Assembly: GCA_017746715.1 (NCBI GenBank)
Contig: JAGHZQ010000015.1
Location: 62,001-126,000 of the forward strand
Source: Cyanobacteria bacterium SBLK
GTDB lineage: Bacteria > Cyanobacteriota > Cyanobacteriia > Cyanobacteriales > Spirulinaceae
Length of the DNA: 64,000 nt
Direction: 5' to 3'
The position numbers and the translations under genes are program-made. Positions 36,322 through 46,275 of this stretch are shown piece by piece. Position 1 is the first letter of the stretch, and each line of letters opens with the position of its first letter. The notes under the pieces were generated by a model. The model made no database searches. It was not told the DNA's origin and was given only the letters and a program-made list of their open reading frames with translations.

Positions 36322-37836
36322 ATGAAGCTACTGATCAAAAATTTAGGACCTATCAAGAATAATACTCAAGAAATAGATTTATCCAAGCGATTCTATGTTT
36401 TCGTCGGCGTTAATAATAGCGGAAAGACTTATGTTTCTCAACTTCTCTGGACAATATTTGATGACAAAACAATTCATCGATTTGCAAGGCATCTAAGCAA
36501 CAAAGAAGTGATGAATATTAAAATTGAAAAAAATTTTGAGATTACAGAAGTATTTGTGAAAAATATACTAGAAAATTTTGCTGAATTCCTGAAAAATGAA
36601 TTATCAAGCACGTATAATATTTCCTACAATTTAGCCTTTATACAAAACATAGAACTTTTATTTCAGTTTAGTATTGAGGAATTAAAAACAACAAGTGTTA
36701 CAATTAATGCTTTGTCTGGATCGGAAGAAAAGTTACCAGAAGAATATTTAGAATATTTAACAGTTACAAAGGATGTTGATTCTTTAGTATTTCAAATAGA
36801 AACCAAAAAAATTTCAGAATCATTGATGAATATGTTTTCTGAAAATTCTTTAAGCGAAATAGAAAATAAAATAGATTCAACGAAAAAAGAACTAATTATA
36901 CAGTCAACTATAACAATATTACTTAAACAATTCTATGAAACATTTTTTCTTCCCGCAAGTCGTTCATTTTATCCAAGTTTTTATCGCTACATCTATGATA
37001 TAGAACGAAGAAATCATGAAGAATTCAAACAAAAAATATCAAATTTGCTAGAAGAAACAGAAGGAAATCCTACAAACAAAGATATCGAATCTTTAAGGAA
37101 ATCTAGCTTATTTACAAGGAGACCATATACAAAACCAATAAATCAAGCTATTGAAGATGTTTATTCTCTTAATATCAATCCCGAAGAAGTATCTCATTAT
37201 ATAAATTTGGTTGAGCGTTTAGCGGAAGTAATGGGAGGAGATATACTTATGAAAAGTCTAGAAGGAATAGCACCAATCGAGTTCTTTTTTAAACCTCATA
37301 AGCAAGAAAAAGATTTACCAATGTATTTGGCATCCTCTTCTGTCAATCAGTTGAGTTTATTATATTTATACTTCAAATATTGGGTTGCAGAAGAAAACAA
37401 TTTTTTAATGATGGATGAACCAGAGGAAAATTTACATCCTGCTAACCAAGTATTACTTCTCGAACTTTTGCTTGATTTTGCTAACCAAAATGATAATAGA
37501 GTTTTGATTACAACTCATAGCCCTTTACTAGCAAATGCACTGAATAATTATGTCTATCTCGATATTTTAAAAAATGATCTTGATTGCGATCTAGATGATA
37601 TTATAGAAGAGCACGATTTACCAATTAGCTCATCCACTTCCATTGCACGAGATGATGTTGGTGTTTATTTCTTTAATGGCAAAAAAATCATTGAATATGA
37701 TAGTGGTTACTACAGTATTTACTTTAGAGACTTTCAAGAAACTACTAGCGCAATTAAAAGATCGGCGGAAACTTTAACGGATTATATTTATTATAAAGAA
37801 CGAGAAGCATTTGCAGGAGAAGATGAGGATGAGTAA
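36322..37836 (+). CDS. OLD/AAA_15-like ATPase of an uncharacterised two-gene system
   Basis: A 504-residue ATPase from ATG 36322. Walker A is GVNNSGKT (29-36), the central helical insertion spans about 50-320 and includes PASRSFYPSF (211-220), Walker B is FLMMDEPEENLHP (361-373) and the switch is ITTHSPLLANALN (396-408). It has no TOPRIM or HNH domain of its own. The sequence is strikingly AT-rich and HIP1-poor compared with dnaK3 and cruP on either side, a sign of acquisition. Its stop overlaps the partner gene by 8 bases. Similar stand-alone ATPases act in anti-phage systems such as Septu and PARIS. Confidence 0.82.
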   Translation: MKLLIKNLGPIKNNTQEIDLSKRFYVFVGVNNSGKTYVSQLLWTIFDDKTIHRFARHLSNKEVMNIKIEKNFEITEVFVKNILENFAEFLKNELSSTYNISYNLAFIQNIELLFQFSIEELKTTSVTINALSGSEEKLPEEYLEYLTVTKDVDSLVFQIETKKISESLMNMFSENSLSEIENKIDSTKKELIIQSTITILLKQFYETFFLPASRSFYPSFYRYIYDIERRNHEEFKQKISNLLEETEGNPTNKDIESLRKSSLFTRRPYTKPINQAIEDVYSLNINPEEVSHYINLVERLAEVMGGDILMKSLEGIAPIEFFFKPHKQEKDLPMYLASSSVNQLSLLYLYFKYWVAEENNFLMMDEPEENLHPANQVLLLELLLDFANQNDNRVLITTHSPLLANALNNYVYLDILKNDLDCDLDDIIEEHDLPISSSTSIARDDVGVYFFNGKKIIEYDSGYYSIYFRDFQETTSAIKRSAETLTDYIYYKEREAFAGEDEDE

Positions 37837-38695
37837 AAAGAAAGGTAAAGATAACGAAAAAAATTACGATTCCATCAGACAAAAGTTTTACAAATTTTTA
37901 CGAGAACAAGAAATAATCATAGAATTATGCGATTTTTCTAATGGTTGTAATGATTTAAATGAACCGATAGAGATTGAAGAAAAGAAGAATAGAAACAAGA
38001 ACAAGAAAAATACGACAAAACTTCAAAAAGTCATAATTGCCGATCGCAACTGTATTCTCGACTCACAACCAGATATCGAACGAATCTGGCGTATAGAATT
38101 AGAGAAAGAAATTAAAGGCTTAGAAGGTTTTAAAACAGAAGCAAAAACCACAGAAATTGCCTTATTAATTCTTAAAAAAAGAAGAACTAAAGAGGGCACA
38201 AGAAAATATACACTGTATATTATTTTAATCGAACTCAAAACAACATTGACAATTAAAGAATCTTTAGAATCGAGAAGTAGAAAAATAAAAGATAAAGCCG
38301 GAGATTTGGGAAGTATTGCTAATAAATTCAGATGTTCGATGAATCGAATGTATATGCTACTGACTTTGAACGATCATAGAAACTCTAATCAAGGTTTCCA
38401 AAAGGATGATATTGATATAGAATTTAAGGGACTTATTTTTTATAATACCGATTCAATTGATGAATCTAAGATTGAAGAAAATTCTTACGATCGTCAGATG
38501 TATAAAATCCTGAAGCAAGAAGATAATTTATTGCGATTTCAGACTCTTCTCTATCCTGAAGACAAAATTGCAATTGAATTCATTAAAAATCAAGATTCAA
38601 AACCCAAATCAATGTCAATTGAATTTCAAGAAATCTTAGAAAAACTCAACATCATCAAGAGAAAAAATGAAGATGAAAGCACGCATCAAGATTGA
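37829..38695 (+). CDS. Unknown partner of the ATPase, possible nuclease
   Basis: A 288-residue protein from ATG 37829, overlapping the ATPase stop by 8 bases (ATGAGTAA) with AGGAGA upstream. It is very rich in Lys, Glu and Asn. I recognise no family. A hydrophobic strand followed by ExK (YIILIELKTT, Glu135, Lys137) with ADRN near residue 72 resembles a PD-(D/E)XK nuclease core, but this is weak. The segment SIANKFRCSMNRMYMLLTLN would be the following helix and strand. The 3' end overlaps convergent cruP by 10 bases. Effector is the natural guess. Confidence 0.75.
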   Translation: MSKKKGKDNEKNYDSIRQKFYKFLREQEIIIELCDFSNGCNDLNEPIEIEEKKNRNKNKKNTTKLQKVIIADRNCILDSQPDIERIWRIELEKEIKGLEGFKTEAKTTEIALLILKKRRTKEGTRKYTLYIILIELKTTLTIKESLESRSRKIKDKAGDLGSIANKFRCSMNRMYMLLTLNDHRNSNQGFQKDDIDIEFKGLIFYNTDSIDESKIEENSYDRQMYKILKQEDNLLRFQTLLYPEDKIAIEFIKNQDSKPKSMSIEFQEILEKLNIIKRKNEDESTHQD

Positions 38696-40212
38696 TGATA
38701 ATCTCCTCCCGAACCATATTTCCAAGCATCCAACCAACGATGATAATAATAAAGGCGATCGCCAGACAAATTCTGACTCAATGGTTCGAGCTTCTGGCCA
38801 ACAGGATACAAACCCGTATATACTGCTAGATTAAGATAATGTTTTAACCAATCCAATAACGCCGGAATTCCCACTTGAGGAAGCAGAGGTAAGACTAATT
38901 TGGGATTGACGCGAGGTAAAGTTTTCACTAACCCGGAAAACTGAATCACATCTTGTAAAAAAGGAGAGAGTACCTCATCTCCCAACTCATTCATGACGGA
39001 AAAAACACCACTCAGTAACTCATTAATTTGATTCGGAGAAACTTGGCGAGCGATCGCAACGCTCATGGTACGCTGAAATAGCCACGTTACCGAGATATTA
39101 GGTTGATAGGGTTGTAATAGTTGTAAAGACTTATAATCCAACGCATCGGCTTTTTTTGCCTCTTCTATTCCTATCGTTAAACGCTGCAAATGACGCACCA
39201 TCGACCCGAAACCACCAAAACTAACCGGAGATTGAGAACCGCTACTATCCCCGACAGGTAAAATACGATTCCAAGGGAGACGAATAGGACTTTTTTGATA
39301 AGAAGGGAAGAAACCAAACAAAAAACGCTGAAAATCTAACTGCGATAATTCGATATCTTGATATTGAGGCAGTAAGCGAAAATACTCCTCCATAAAAAAT
39401 TCTAAACTAAAGCGTTGCGGATGTGCATCGAGATAAGTAAATAAATAAGTCGTGCGTCCATCTCTAGCGGGAAAAGCCTCCCAAAAATATTGACATTGGT
39501 TCTGAATGGGTGTAAAAGAAACCAACAAATCTCCCTTATCATTGTTTAAATATCCCTTCCCGCAACTTCCCACCACCAAACAAACCCCTTCCGGTTTTAC
39601 ACCTTGCCTCGCTTGTTGTATAATAGGGGAAAAATGCCCCATTGTATCGATTAAAAGATGAGTTGTTAACGTCATTTCTCCAGCAAGAACCAGTACGCCA
39701 TCGGGATGAATTGTCGCCGAAGAGAAAGACGTTTTTTCGAGAAGTTTTCCTCCTGCCTCGAGAAACTTTTGTTTGAGGGTTTCGAGCAAATAAACCGGAT
39801 CGATGCCAATATTGAGAATATCGCGAACCCAAATTTCTACCCCTTGATGAAAGGCCACTCTTGCAGGATTGTATTCCGTTGCGATCGCTGTTTCTAACTC
39901 CTCCTCTGTCAGCAAATCCAACTCGAGAAAAACTTGTAATTCCAGACGAGAAATATTCCATTCTTGATCCCGTCCCCGCAAAATCCCTCTTTCCAATACT
40001 GCAACCTGCCAACCTCTTCGCTGTAAAGCCGTCCCGATTAAAATCCCTAAAGTTCCCCCGCAAACCAGAAAATCAAAATCGCGATCGCCCAATATTTTAT
40101 CACTTTCCGAGACAACGCAAGGAACGGCAATGTCTCCCTCACGCAAATTCTGCCAAAGGCGATCGGCATTTCGCAAACGCTGCAAAACCTGTTGACTTAG
40201 AATTGTTTTCAT
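38686..40212 (-). CDS. cruP: CruP-type lycopene cyclase-family flavoprotein
   Basis: A 508-residue FAD/NAD(P)-binding protein. FDFLVCGGTLGILIGTALQR is the N-terminal dinucleotide-binding motif and RILPVGDSSGSQSPVSFGGF the second flavin motif near the C-terminal half. It matches CruP, the paralogue of the CruA lycopene cyclase found in cyanobacteria and plants and linked to protection from oxidative stress. ATGs at 40221 and 40224 are also possible. The longer frame upstream reads into a dispersed repeat (TELAEVSPV) and is not coding. CruA cannot be fully excluded. Confidence 0.72.
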   Translation of the reverse strand: MKTILSQQVLQRLRNADRLWQNLREGDIAVPCVVSESDKILGDRDFDFLVCGGTLGILIGTALQRRGWQVAVLERGILRGRDQEWNISRLELQVFLELDLLTEEELETAIATEYNPARVAFHQGVEIWVRDILNIGIDPVYLLETLKQKFLEAGGKLLEKTSFSSATIHPDGVLVLAGEMTLTTHLLIDTMGHFSPIIQQARQGVKPEGVCLVVGSCGKGYLNNDKGDLLVSFTPIQNQCQYFWEAFPARDGRTTYLFTYLDAHPQRFSLEFFMEEYFRLLPQYQDIELSQLDFQRFLFGFFPSYQKSPIRLPWNRILPVGDSSGSQSPVSFGGFGSMVRHLQRLTIGIEEAKKADALDYKSLQLLQPYQPNISVTWLFQRTMSVAIARQVSPNQINELLSGVFSVMNELGDEVLSPFLQDVIQFSGLVKTLPRVNPKLVLPLLPQVGIPALLDWLKHYLNLAVYTGLYPVGQKLEPLSQNLSGDRLYYYHRWLDAWKYGSGGDYHQS

Positions 40213-40258
40213 CAGGGACATCATATAAGTATTTCTAACTGGTGATACTTCGGCAAGC

Positions 40259-41428
40259 TCAGTGCATCGCTGGAGATTGGTGAGTGATGACTGATAAGGG
40301 TAATTCAATAAAGAAAGTCGTTCCCGTTTCGTGACTGGTTTCAAAGTAAATTTGACCGTCGTGCGCTTCAATAATCGATTTTGCGATCGCGGTACCGAGT
40401 CCCGTTCCTCCTTGCTTCCCGTAAGTTACAAATGCGTCAAAGAAATTCTCGCGGATATCTTCTGGAATCCCCGGACCGTTATCGCGAATTTCAAGGCGGA
40501 TACAATCAGTAAATTTCCGAACTGTTATCGCTACATTTCCACCACTACCATCAAAAGCCTGCACGGCATTAATGACAATATTTTGTAAAACTCGCGCGAG
40601 TTTCGTATCGTCAACCTCAATAATTAAATCTTCCGGACAAACGATAGAAAAATCAACATTTTCATCTTGAAAATAAATAGAATTCAGTTTTTCAAAATGT
40701 TTTAACGGTTCTACAAGATTAATCGAACGCTTGTGCAAAACGGCACTGCCTCTTGCAAATTCTAATAATTCCTCCGCCATCGCCGTCATGCGAGTTGCCT
40801 GTGCTTGAATTAAATTGCACCATTCAATCGTTTCTTCATCCTCCGAATGCATTTCTCGAACCATCCCGCTTGATAATTGAATGCCGCTTAAGGGACTCTT
40901 GAGATCGTGAATAATCGTATTCACCATCTCGCCCACTAAAACCATTTTTTCTTTATAAGCCAATTGCTTGACATATTGTTCCGTCGTCGCTCGCAAGCGC
41001 TGAATAACATAATGAAAAAGTTTGAGAACGACAGCTCCCCGCGTATTATCAAGAATATCAATGACAATATTGCGGGGAATTTTAGCTAGAGTGGCCGATC
41101 CTCGCACGATCGCCTGAGCGCTGCGAGGCTGACCATCCAAAATCCCAAACTCGCCAAAAAAATCATTGGGGACGGCTCGTGCAACAATTTGAAAGTTGTT
41201 TCCCGCAATTTGTTTTCTAAATAAAATTTCCCCTTCCAGTACCAAATAGAGAAAATCGGGAATTTCTCCTTCTTCAAAGATAATAGTATCATCCGAGAAA
41301 GTTTCTATCATTGCTAATTCGCAGAGTTTTGTCGATCGTTCCGAATCAAAGAAGGTAACAAATTGGTGCGCTTGAATGTCCATGAGAAATTGACGACATC
41401 GGGATTCTAAAGCCAGTGGATCGATCAT
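40259..41428 (-). CDS. Histidine kinase with cyclic-nucleotide-binding domain
   Basis: A 389-residue soluble kinase. A cNMP-binding domain lies at about 30-140 (FEEGEIPDFLYLVLEGEILF, FGEFGILDGQPRSAQAIVRG), a dimerisation helix carries His174 in IIHDLKSPLSGI and the ATPase domain has DNGPGIPEDI and GGTGLGTAIAK. No membrane segment or receiver is visible. It probably phosphorylates an unlinked regulator in response to cAMP or another ligand. It is divergent from the ABC exporter across a 326-base spacer. Confidence 0.9.
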   Translation of the reverse strand: MIDPLALESRCRQFLMDIQAHQFVTFFDSERSTKLCELAMIETFSDDTIIFEEGEIPDFLYLVLEGEILFRKQIAGNNFQIVARAVPNDFFGEFGILDGQPRSAQAIVRGSATLAKIPRNIVIDILDNTRGAVVLKLFHYVIQRLRATTEQYVKQLAYKEKMVLVGEMVNTIIHDLKSPLSGIQLSSGMVREMHSEDEETIEWCNLIQAQATRMTAMAEELLEFARGSAVLHKRSINLVEPLKHFEKLNSIYFQDENVDFSIVCPEDLIIEVDDTKLARVLQNIVINAVQAFDGSGGNVAITVRKFTDCIRLEIRDNGPGIPEDIRENFFDAFVTYGKQGGTGLGTAIAKSIIEAHDGQIYFETSHETGTTFFIELPLSVITHQSPAMH

Positions 41429-41754
41429 ATCGCAATCGGTTGCTTTCGTCCCTCACGCCTTTTATTCCGTCGAGCAAAGTTTTTGGCAAAAAAACGCTAC
41501 AAATTCCTTGTAGAGCAGGTTTGCAAATTCACTGACAATTTTTCTTTCTCTATCCTTTCTCGATAAATTTTTTCTCTTCTAGTCCTTCGTCGCGGTAATC
41601 TCCGAGAAGTTTGGCACGGGAACGATCGACAGGTTCGGTTTGCCATTATGCTGCTAGGGAACATCGAAATCCTCCACTGCAATTGACTGGAGATTCGATA
41701 CAATCAGATCGGTCTTTTGACTGTTTACATTTTGCGATCGCCTCTCGTTTCTCC
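41429..41754. other. Divergent promoter region
   Basis: About 325 bases between the divergent kinase and ABC exporter genes. The exporter frame extends back to 41611, but those codons lack transporter similarity. No RNA gene or repeat was recognised. Confidence 0.5.
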
Positions 41755-43593
41755 ATGACTACCTCTCCAACCCCTCTTGAAGATAAGCCCTCCCCCTCGC
41801 ATCCCAACGATTGGCGGCTATTTCTTCGGCTGCTTCCCTACGCTCGCCGTAATGGGAAAATTTTTCTGATTTCCATGTTGCTGCTGCTTCCCGTCTCCAT
41901 TGCCGGAGTCATTCAACCGTTAATTGTCGGCCAGGCGATCTCGCTTTTACGAGGCGAACCCACATGGGAAATCTTAAGGGGAGTCTCTTTATCGGCAGGG
42001 ATTGGCACTTTAATTCAAATTTTACTGGCCACGATCGCCATTCGCCTTGCGTTTGTATCTTTGCAAGGCTATCTCGTGCAGCGAGTGGGACAAGAAATTA
42101 CGGCAGGGGTGCGCGAAGACTTATTCGCTCATGTCCTTTCCCTCGCTTCGCGCTTTTTCGATCGCTCCCCCGTCGGGCGTTTGGTAACGCGCATTACTAG
42201 CGATGTGGAAGCCTTGGGGGATGTTTTTGCAACGGGAGCGATCGGCATTCTTAGCGATATTATCTACATTATTGTTATTGTTTTTACCATTTTTGCCTTG
42301 GAATGGAAATTAGCTTTAATGTTACTCTTGATGCTCGTTCCCGTTTCTGCCTTAATCGTCTTTTTTCAACAACAGTACCGCAAAGCCAACTATCGCGCCC
42401 GAGATGAACTTTCCAAGCTCAACTCCATGCTCGCAGAAAACATTTCTGGAATTAACATCGTACAACTCTTCCGCCGCGAGCGTTTTAACTCGGAAATGTT
42501 TCGCTCTATCAATGACAAATACCGCCAAGAAATCGATAAAACTATCTTTCACGACTCTGCCGTCTCGGCAACTTTAGAATGGATTGCTTTGGTGGCGATC
42601 GCGGGAGTTTTGTGGCTGGGGGGAATTTTAATTTTACAAGATACGTTAACCTTTGGTACCCTTTCTGCATTTATTTTATACGCTCAGCGCTTGTTCGATC
42701 CCCTGCGGCGATTTGCCGAAAAATTTACCATGATTCAATCGGGATTTACTGCCATCGAACGCATTAGCGAATTAATGGATGAACCCATCGAAATTCGCGA
42801 TCCGAGCGAGAATACTGAAGGCGAATTTTTAGAAGGATCTCAATGGCGATCGCAGAATAAACCGGGAGAAATTCGCTTTGAAAATGTTTGGTTCGGCTAT
42901 AAACCTGATGAATACGTTCTCCAAGATTTAAACTTGACTATTCGTCCGGGAGAAAAAGTAGCCTTAGTCGGCCCTACAGGAGCGGGAAAAAGTTCGATCA
43001 TTCGCCTTCTCTGTCGCCTTTACGAACCCAGTAAGGGTAGAATTATTGTCGATGGCATCGATATTCGCGATTTGCGCCAGGCGCAATTAAGACGTTATAT
43101 CGGGGTGATTTTACAAGAAAGCTTTCTCTTTGCTGGCGATGTCAAACGCAATATTACTTTAGGAGAAAGTTACTCCTTTGAAGAAATCCAACAAGCTGCT
43201 GCCGCTACTAATATTGAAGATTTTATCGAACAACTTCCTCAAAGTTACGATACCCAATTGCGAGAGCGAGGAACGAATCTTTCAGGCGGTCAAAAACAAC
43301 TCCTTGCGTTTGCGCGAGTTGCCATTCGCGATCCCCGCATTCTCGTCTTAGATGAAGCGACGGCCAGTTTGGATGTAGGGACGGAACGACTCATCCAAGA
43401 AGCCCTAGAACGACTATTAGAAGAACGCACGGCAATTATTATCGCCCATCGCCTGTCTACCATTCGCAATGTCGATCGCATTTTAGTTCTCAAACACGGT
43501 CAATTAGTGGAATCGGGAAATCACGACGAACTTTTAGCAAAAGATGGGTTATATGCCAGTTTGTATCAATTGCAAATGTTGGGAACAGAATAG
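41755..43593 (+). CDS. ABC-type multidrug/lipid exporter (half-transporter)
   Basis: A 612-residue homodimer-type exporter. Six transmembrane helices (about 35-320) include VGRLVTRITSDVEALGDVFA. The ATPase domain has Walker A GPTGAGKSS, Q-loop VILQESFLF, signature LSGGQKQ, Walker B ILVLDEATASLD and the switch IIIAHRLSTI. The substrate cannot be told from sequence. ATG 41755 was preferred because the membrane domain follows closely. All ATPase motifs are intact. Confidence 0.93.
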   Translation: MTTSPTPLEDKPSPSHPNDWRLFLRLLPYARRNGKIFLISMLLLLPVSIAGVIQPLIVGQAISLLRGEPTWEILRGVSLSAGIGTLIQILLATIAIRLAFVSLQGYLVQRVGQEITAGVREDLFAHVLSLASRFFDRSPVGRLVTRITSDVEALGDVFATGAIGILSDIIYIIVIVFTIFALEWKLALMLLLMLVPVSALIVFFQQQYRKANYRARDELSKLNSMLAENISGINIVQLFRRERFNSEMFRSINDKYRQEIDKTIFHDSAVSATLEWIALVAIAGVLWLGGILILQDTLTFGTLSAFILYAQRLFDPLRRFAEKFTMIQSGFTAIERISELMDEPIEIRDPSENTEGEFLEGSQWRSQNKPGEIRFENVWFGYKPDEYVLQDLNLTIRPGEKVALVGPTGAGKSSIIRLLCRLYEPSKGRIIVDGIDIRDLRQAQLRRYIGVILQESFLFAGDVKRNITLGESYSFEEIQQAAAATNIEDFIEQLPQSYDTQLRERGTNLSGGQKQLLAFARVAIRDPRILVLDEATASLDVGTERLIQEALERLLEERTAIIIAHRLSTIRNVDRILVLKHGQLVESGNHDELLAKDGLYASLYQLQMLGTE

Positions 43594-43780
43594 CGAATCA
43601 AAACAATTTGCCATTCACCCTTCGCAATTTAAGAATTATTTTGAGAAAAAAGTACATAGGTTCTAAAAATATCTCGATATTGGTCAATTGAGCAGTTTTT
43701 GGGTAAAATAAAAAAGCCTTAAAATAGGAATTTCCCGATCTCAAATTGCATCTGTACCGTTCGCACGAGACGCTTGCTCT

Positions 43781-44194
43781 ATGAAAACCGCCCAAAAACT
43801 CAAACATGCCAGTACGCCTCCCAAGGTATTAAAGTCTCGTCCCCGCCAGTCTCGTGCCAATCCTGCCCGTTTACAACCTGCCCGTTTACAATCTAAGCAT
43901 CGCAACCATGCAGCCACAGCCGTGGAAACTCTCGTCAAAATTGCCCTCAATTGTGGCTTATCGGCAGTCGCGATCGCCACGTTAACTAATTTATTTCCCT
44001 ACTATTGGGAACAGCGCGAAAAAGTGCAAGCCATTCGCACGGAGGTTCGCGATGCCGAGTACAAAGTCACCCGTTTGCGTGCCAATCTCAATCGCAGTTT
44101 CGATCCCTCTCAAGCCTTAAATGTCATGCAGGAACAAAGCGCCATGGTAGCTCCTAACCAGCGCCGCATTGTCCTGATGGATGAAACAGAATGA
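43781..44194 (+). CDS. Small single-pass membrane protein with coiled coil
   Basis: A 137-residue protein: a basic N-terminal tail (residues 1-45, with LQPARLQSK), one transmembrane helix (ALNCGLSAVAIATLTNLF) and then a coiled coil (EQREKVQAIRTEVRDAEYKV). The layout resembles FtsL/DivIC-type division proteins, and such a protein is conserved in cyanobacteria. The role in division is only a suggestion from architecture. No partner gene is adjacent. Confidence 0.72.
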   Translation: MKTAQKLKHASTPPKVLKSRPRQSRANPARLQPARLQSKHRNHAATAVETLVKIALNCGLSAVAIATLTNLFPYYWEQREKVQAIRTEVRDAEYKVTRLRANLNRSFDPSQALNVMQEQSAMVAPNQRRIVLMDETE

Positions 44195-44396
44195 CGAAGC
44201 AGAATTCCAATATAATTGGCCTGAGAAAATAAGGGGTTTGGGGGCGATCGGCGATTGAGTTAAAAATACTTAGGTGAATGAATTCACGACAATCTTATGC
44301 CTAAAACTACAAGATGTCAAACTTGATTTTTAAAAAAATTTAAATCTTTAGTGCTGGGTAAGGTCGAACGAACTCAATTGAGGAGATCGCCCGACT

Positions 44397-45968
44397 TTAT
44401 CTGGCAAACGCTAGCGGGAGGGTTAGGCTCAATGTCGTACTGCGATCGGGCTGCGATCGGCATTGCAATTGCCCTTGATGTTTTTCGACAACAATTTGAT
44501 AGCTAATGGATAACCCCAAACCCGTACCTCGTCCGACGGGTTTGGTGGTGAAAAAGGGATCGAAAATATGCTCCTGAATGTCTTCGGGAATTCCCGAACC
44601 ATTATCCTCAAAATGAAGGGTAATTTTCTGGTTTTCGACGAATTTGGTTCGAATGCGAATCGTTGGGATATTCGCGCGATCGAGGGAACCTTCACCATCT
44701 AGCGACGGCTTGCGTTTTTCTTCTAAGGCATCGATCGCATTATTGAGAATATTGATAAAAACTTGATTGATTTGTCCGGCATAGCATTCAACGAGAGGGA
44801 GTTTTCCATACTCTTTAATAATTTGAATCTCGGCTAAATTCTCGCGTCTCTCGAGGCGAGAATTTAAGATAATGAGAGTATTGTCAATTCCTTCATGTAA
44901 ATCGACGGATTTGAGTTCCGATTCATCCAAGCGGGAAAAATTGCGGAGGGATTTGACGATCTTGCGAATGCGTTCCGTACCCGAGCGCATGGAGTTAACA
45001 ACTTGGGGCAAATCTGCAGCTAAAAATTCCATCTCCTCCTCATCAATTTGCGCTTTGAGTTCGGAGGGATTGGCTTGACAATTTTCGAGAATATCGAGGA
45101 GGTCGCGAGTATGGCGATCCACGTGGGCTAAATTGCCGTGAATGAAGCTGACGGGATTGTTAATTTCATGGGCGATTCCGGCAACCAATTGCCCCAAACT
45201 CGACATTTTTGCGCTTTGAATTAACTGCACCTGCGTATTTTTTAAGTTTGTCATCGCTTGCTGGAGTTCTCGAGCGGAGCGTTCTAGGGATTGCTCGACT
45301 TTTTTTCGTTGTGCGATTTCTGCCTTTAAACTGCGAATATTGCGGCGGAGTTCCATTTGCCCGATCGCTTGACGGCTGAGGGCTTGCAGGGCGTTTAATT
45401 GTTCTGAGGTCAATTCTCGGGGTTTGCGATCGATGGTGCATAATGTTCCCAAAGGCAATCCGTCTGGGGTGACGAGGGGGGCTCCGGCATAGAAACGAAT
45501 GGAGGGGTCTTGCACGACCAAAGGATTGCGCCGAAATCGCTCGTCTTCTAGGACATTGGGAACGACCATCACCTGTTGGGGGTCGAGGATTGCATGGGCG
45601 CAAAATGCCATCTCTCTCGGGGTTTCTTCTGCTGTCAGTCCCACCTTAGATTTAAACCATTGGCGATCGCGATCGACTAAACTGAGTAAAGCAATGGGAG
45701 TGCCGCAAATTTGAGCGGCAATGGTGGTTAAATCGTCAAAATCTTGCTCCGGTAGCGTATCGAGAATATTGTAATCTTCTAAGGCTTGAAGGCGATCGCT
45801 TTCATTCTCGGGCAGCGGAGCGGGAACGGCAACAACAGGGGGGATAACGGGAGCGGATTTCTTTGTTTGGGCTCTCCCGCTAAAATACCGAGTAAAGGTT
45901 GCAATCGCGCTTGATAAATTATGCAAAAATCCAATATTCACTTTGTTTGTTTGCTCCTCTTTTTCCAA
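44397..45968 (-). CDS. GAF-domain sensor histidine kinase
   Basis: A 523-residue kinase with a GAF domain (about 70-205, SLVDRDRQWFKSKVGL, CAHAIL, FYAGAPLVTPDGLPLGTLCT), a coiled coil (205-255), a dimerisation helix with His267 in GIAHEINNPVSF and an ATPase domain (DNGSGIPEDI, VGRGTGLGLSIS). The GAF domain lacks the Cys of a classical cyanobacteriochrome loop that I could see, so it may bind a small ligand. It is presumably soluble. No response regulator is adjacent. Confidence 0.92.
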   Translation of the reverse strand: MEKEEQTNKVNIGFLHNLSSAIATFTRYFSGRAQTKKSAPVIPPVVAVPAPLPENESDRLQALEDYNILDTLPEQDFDDLTTIAAQICGTPIALLSLVDRDRQWFKSKVGLTAEETPREMAFCAHAILDPQQVMVVPNVLEDERFRRNPLVVQDPSIRFYAGAPLVTPDGLPLGTLCTIDRKPRELTSEQLNALQALSRQAIGQMELRRNIRSLKAEIAQRKKVEQSLERSARELQQAMTNLKNTQVQLIQSAKMSSLGQLVAGIAHEINNPVSFIHGNLAHVDRHTRDLLDILENCQANPSELKAQIDEEEMEFLAADLPQVVNSMRSGTERIRKIVKSLRNFSRLDESELKSVDLHEGIDNTLIILNSRLERRENLAEIQIIKEYGKLPLVECYAGQINQVFINILNNAIDALEEKRKPSLDGEGSLDRANIPTIRIRTKFVENQKITLHFEDNGSGIPEDIQEHIFDPFFTTKPVGRGTGLGLSISYQIVVEKHQGQLQCRSQPDRSTTLSLTLPLAFAR

Positions 45969-46275
45969 ACTTTATTGTTGCACCCCGTACCTTTTACCTT
46001 GTCGATTGAGAATTTTACCTTGTCGATCGAGAAGAAGATCGAAGGGAAAAATATCGATAGTCAATCTTAACAGATTAAACTCAAATAAGGAGAAAAATCG
46101 CATATTTATTTACAAAGTTAATTGACAAAGATCGATAAAAATGCACCGATCGAGTTTTGGTAATTGTTCCTCGATATACTTTAAGAATTCATTCAATCTT
46201 TTAACATAAAAACATATCGATCGCGATCGTAATTGCATCCCAAAAAAAGAGCTCCTGTTTCCCTTTGGAATTCAA
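45969..46275. other. Divergent region with a 20-base direct repeat
   Basis: About 305 bases between the GAF kinase and the export gene. TTTTACCTTGTCGATTGAGA occurs at 45992-46011 and again with one change at 46013-46032. The rest is AT-rich and presumably holds both promoters. Confidence 0.55.
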
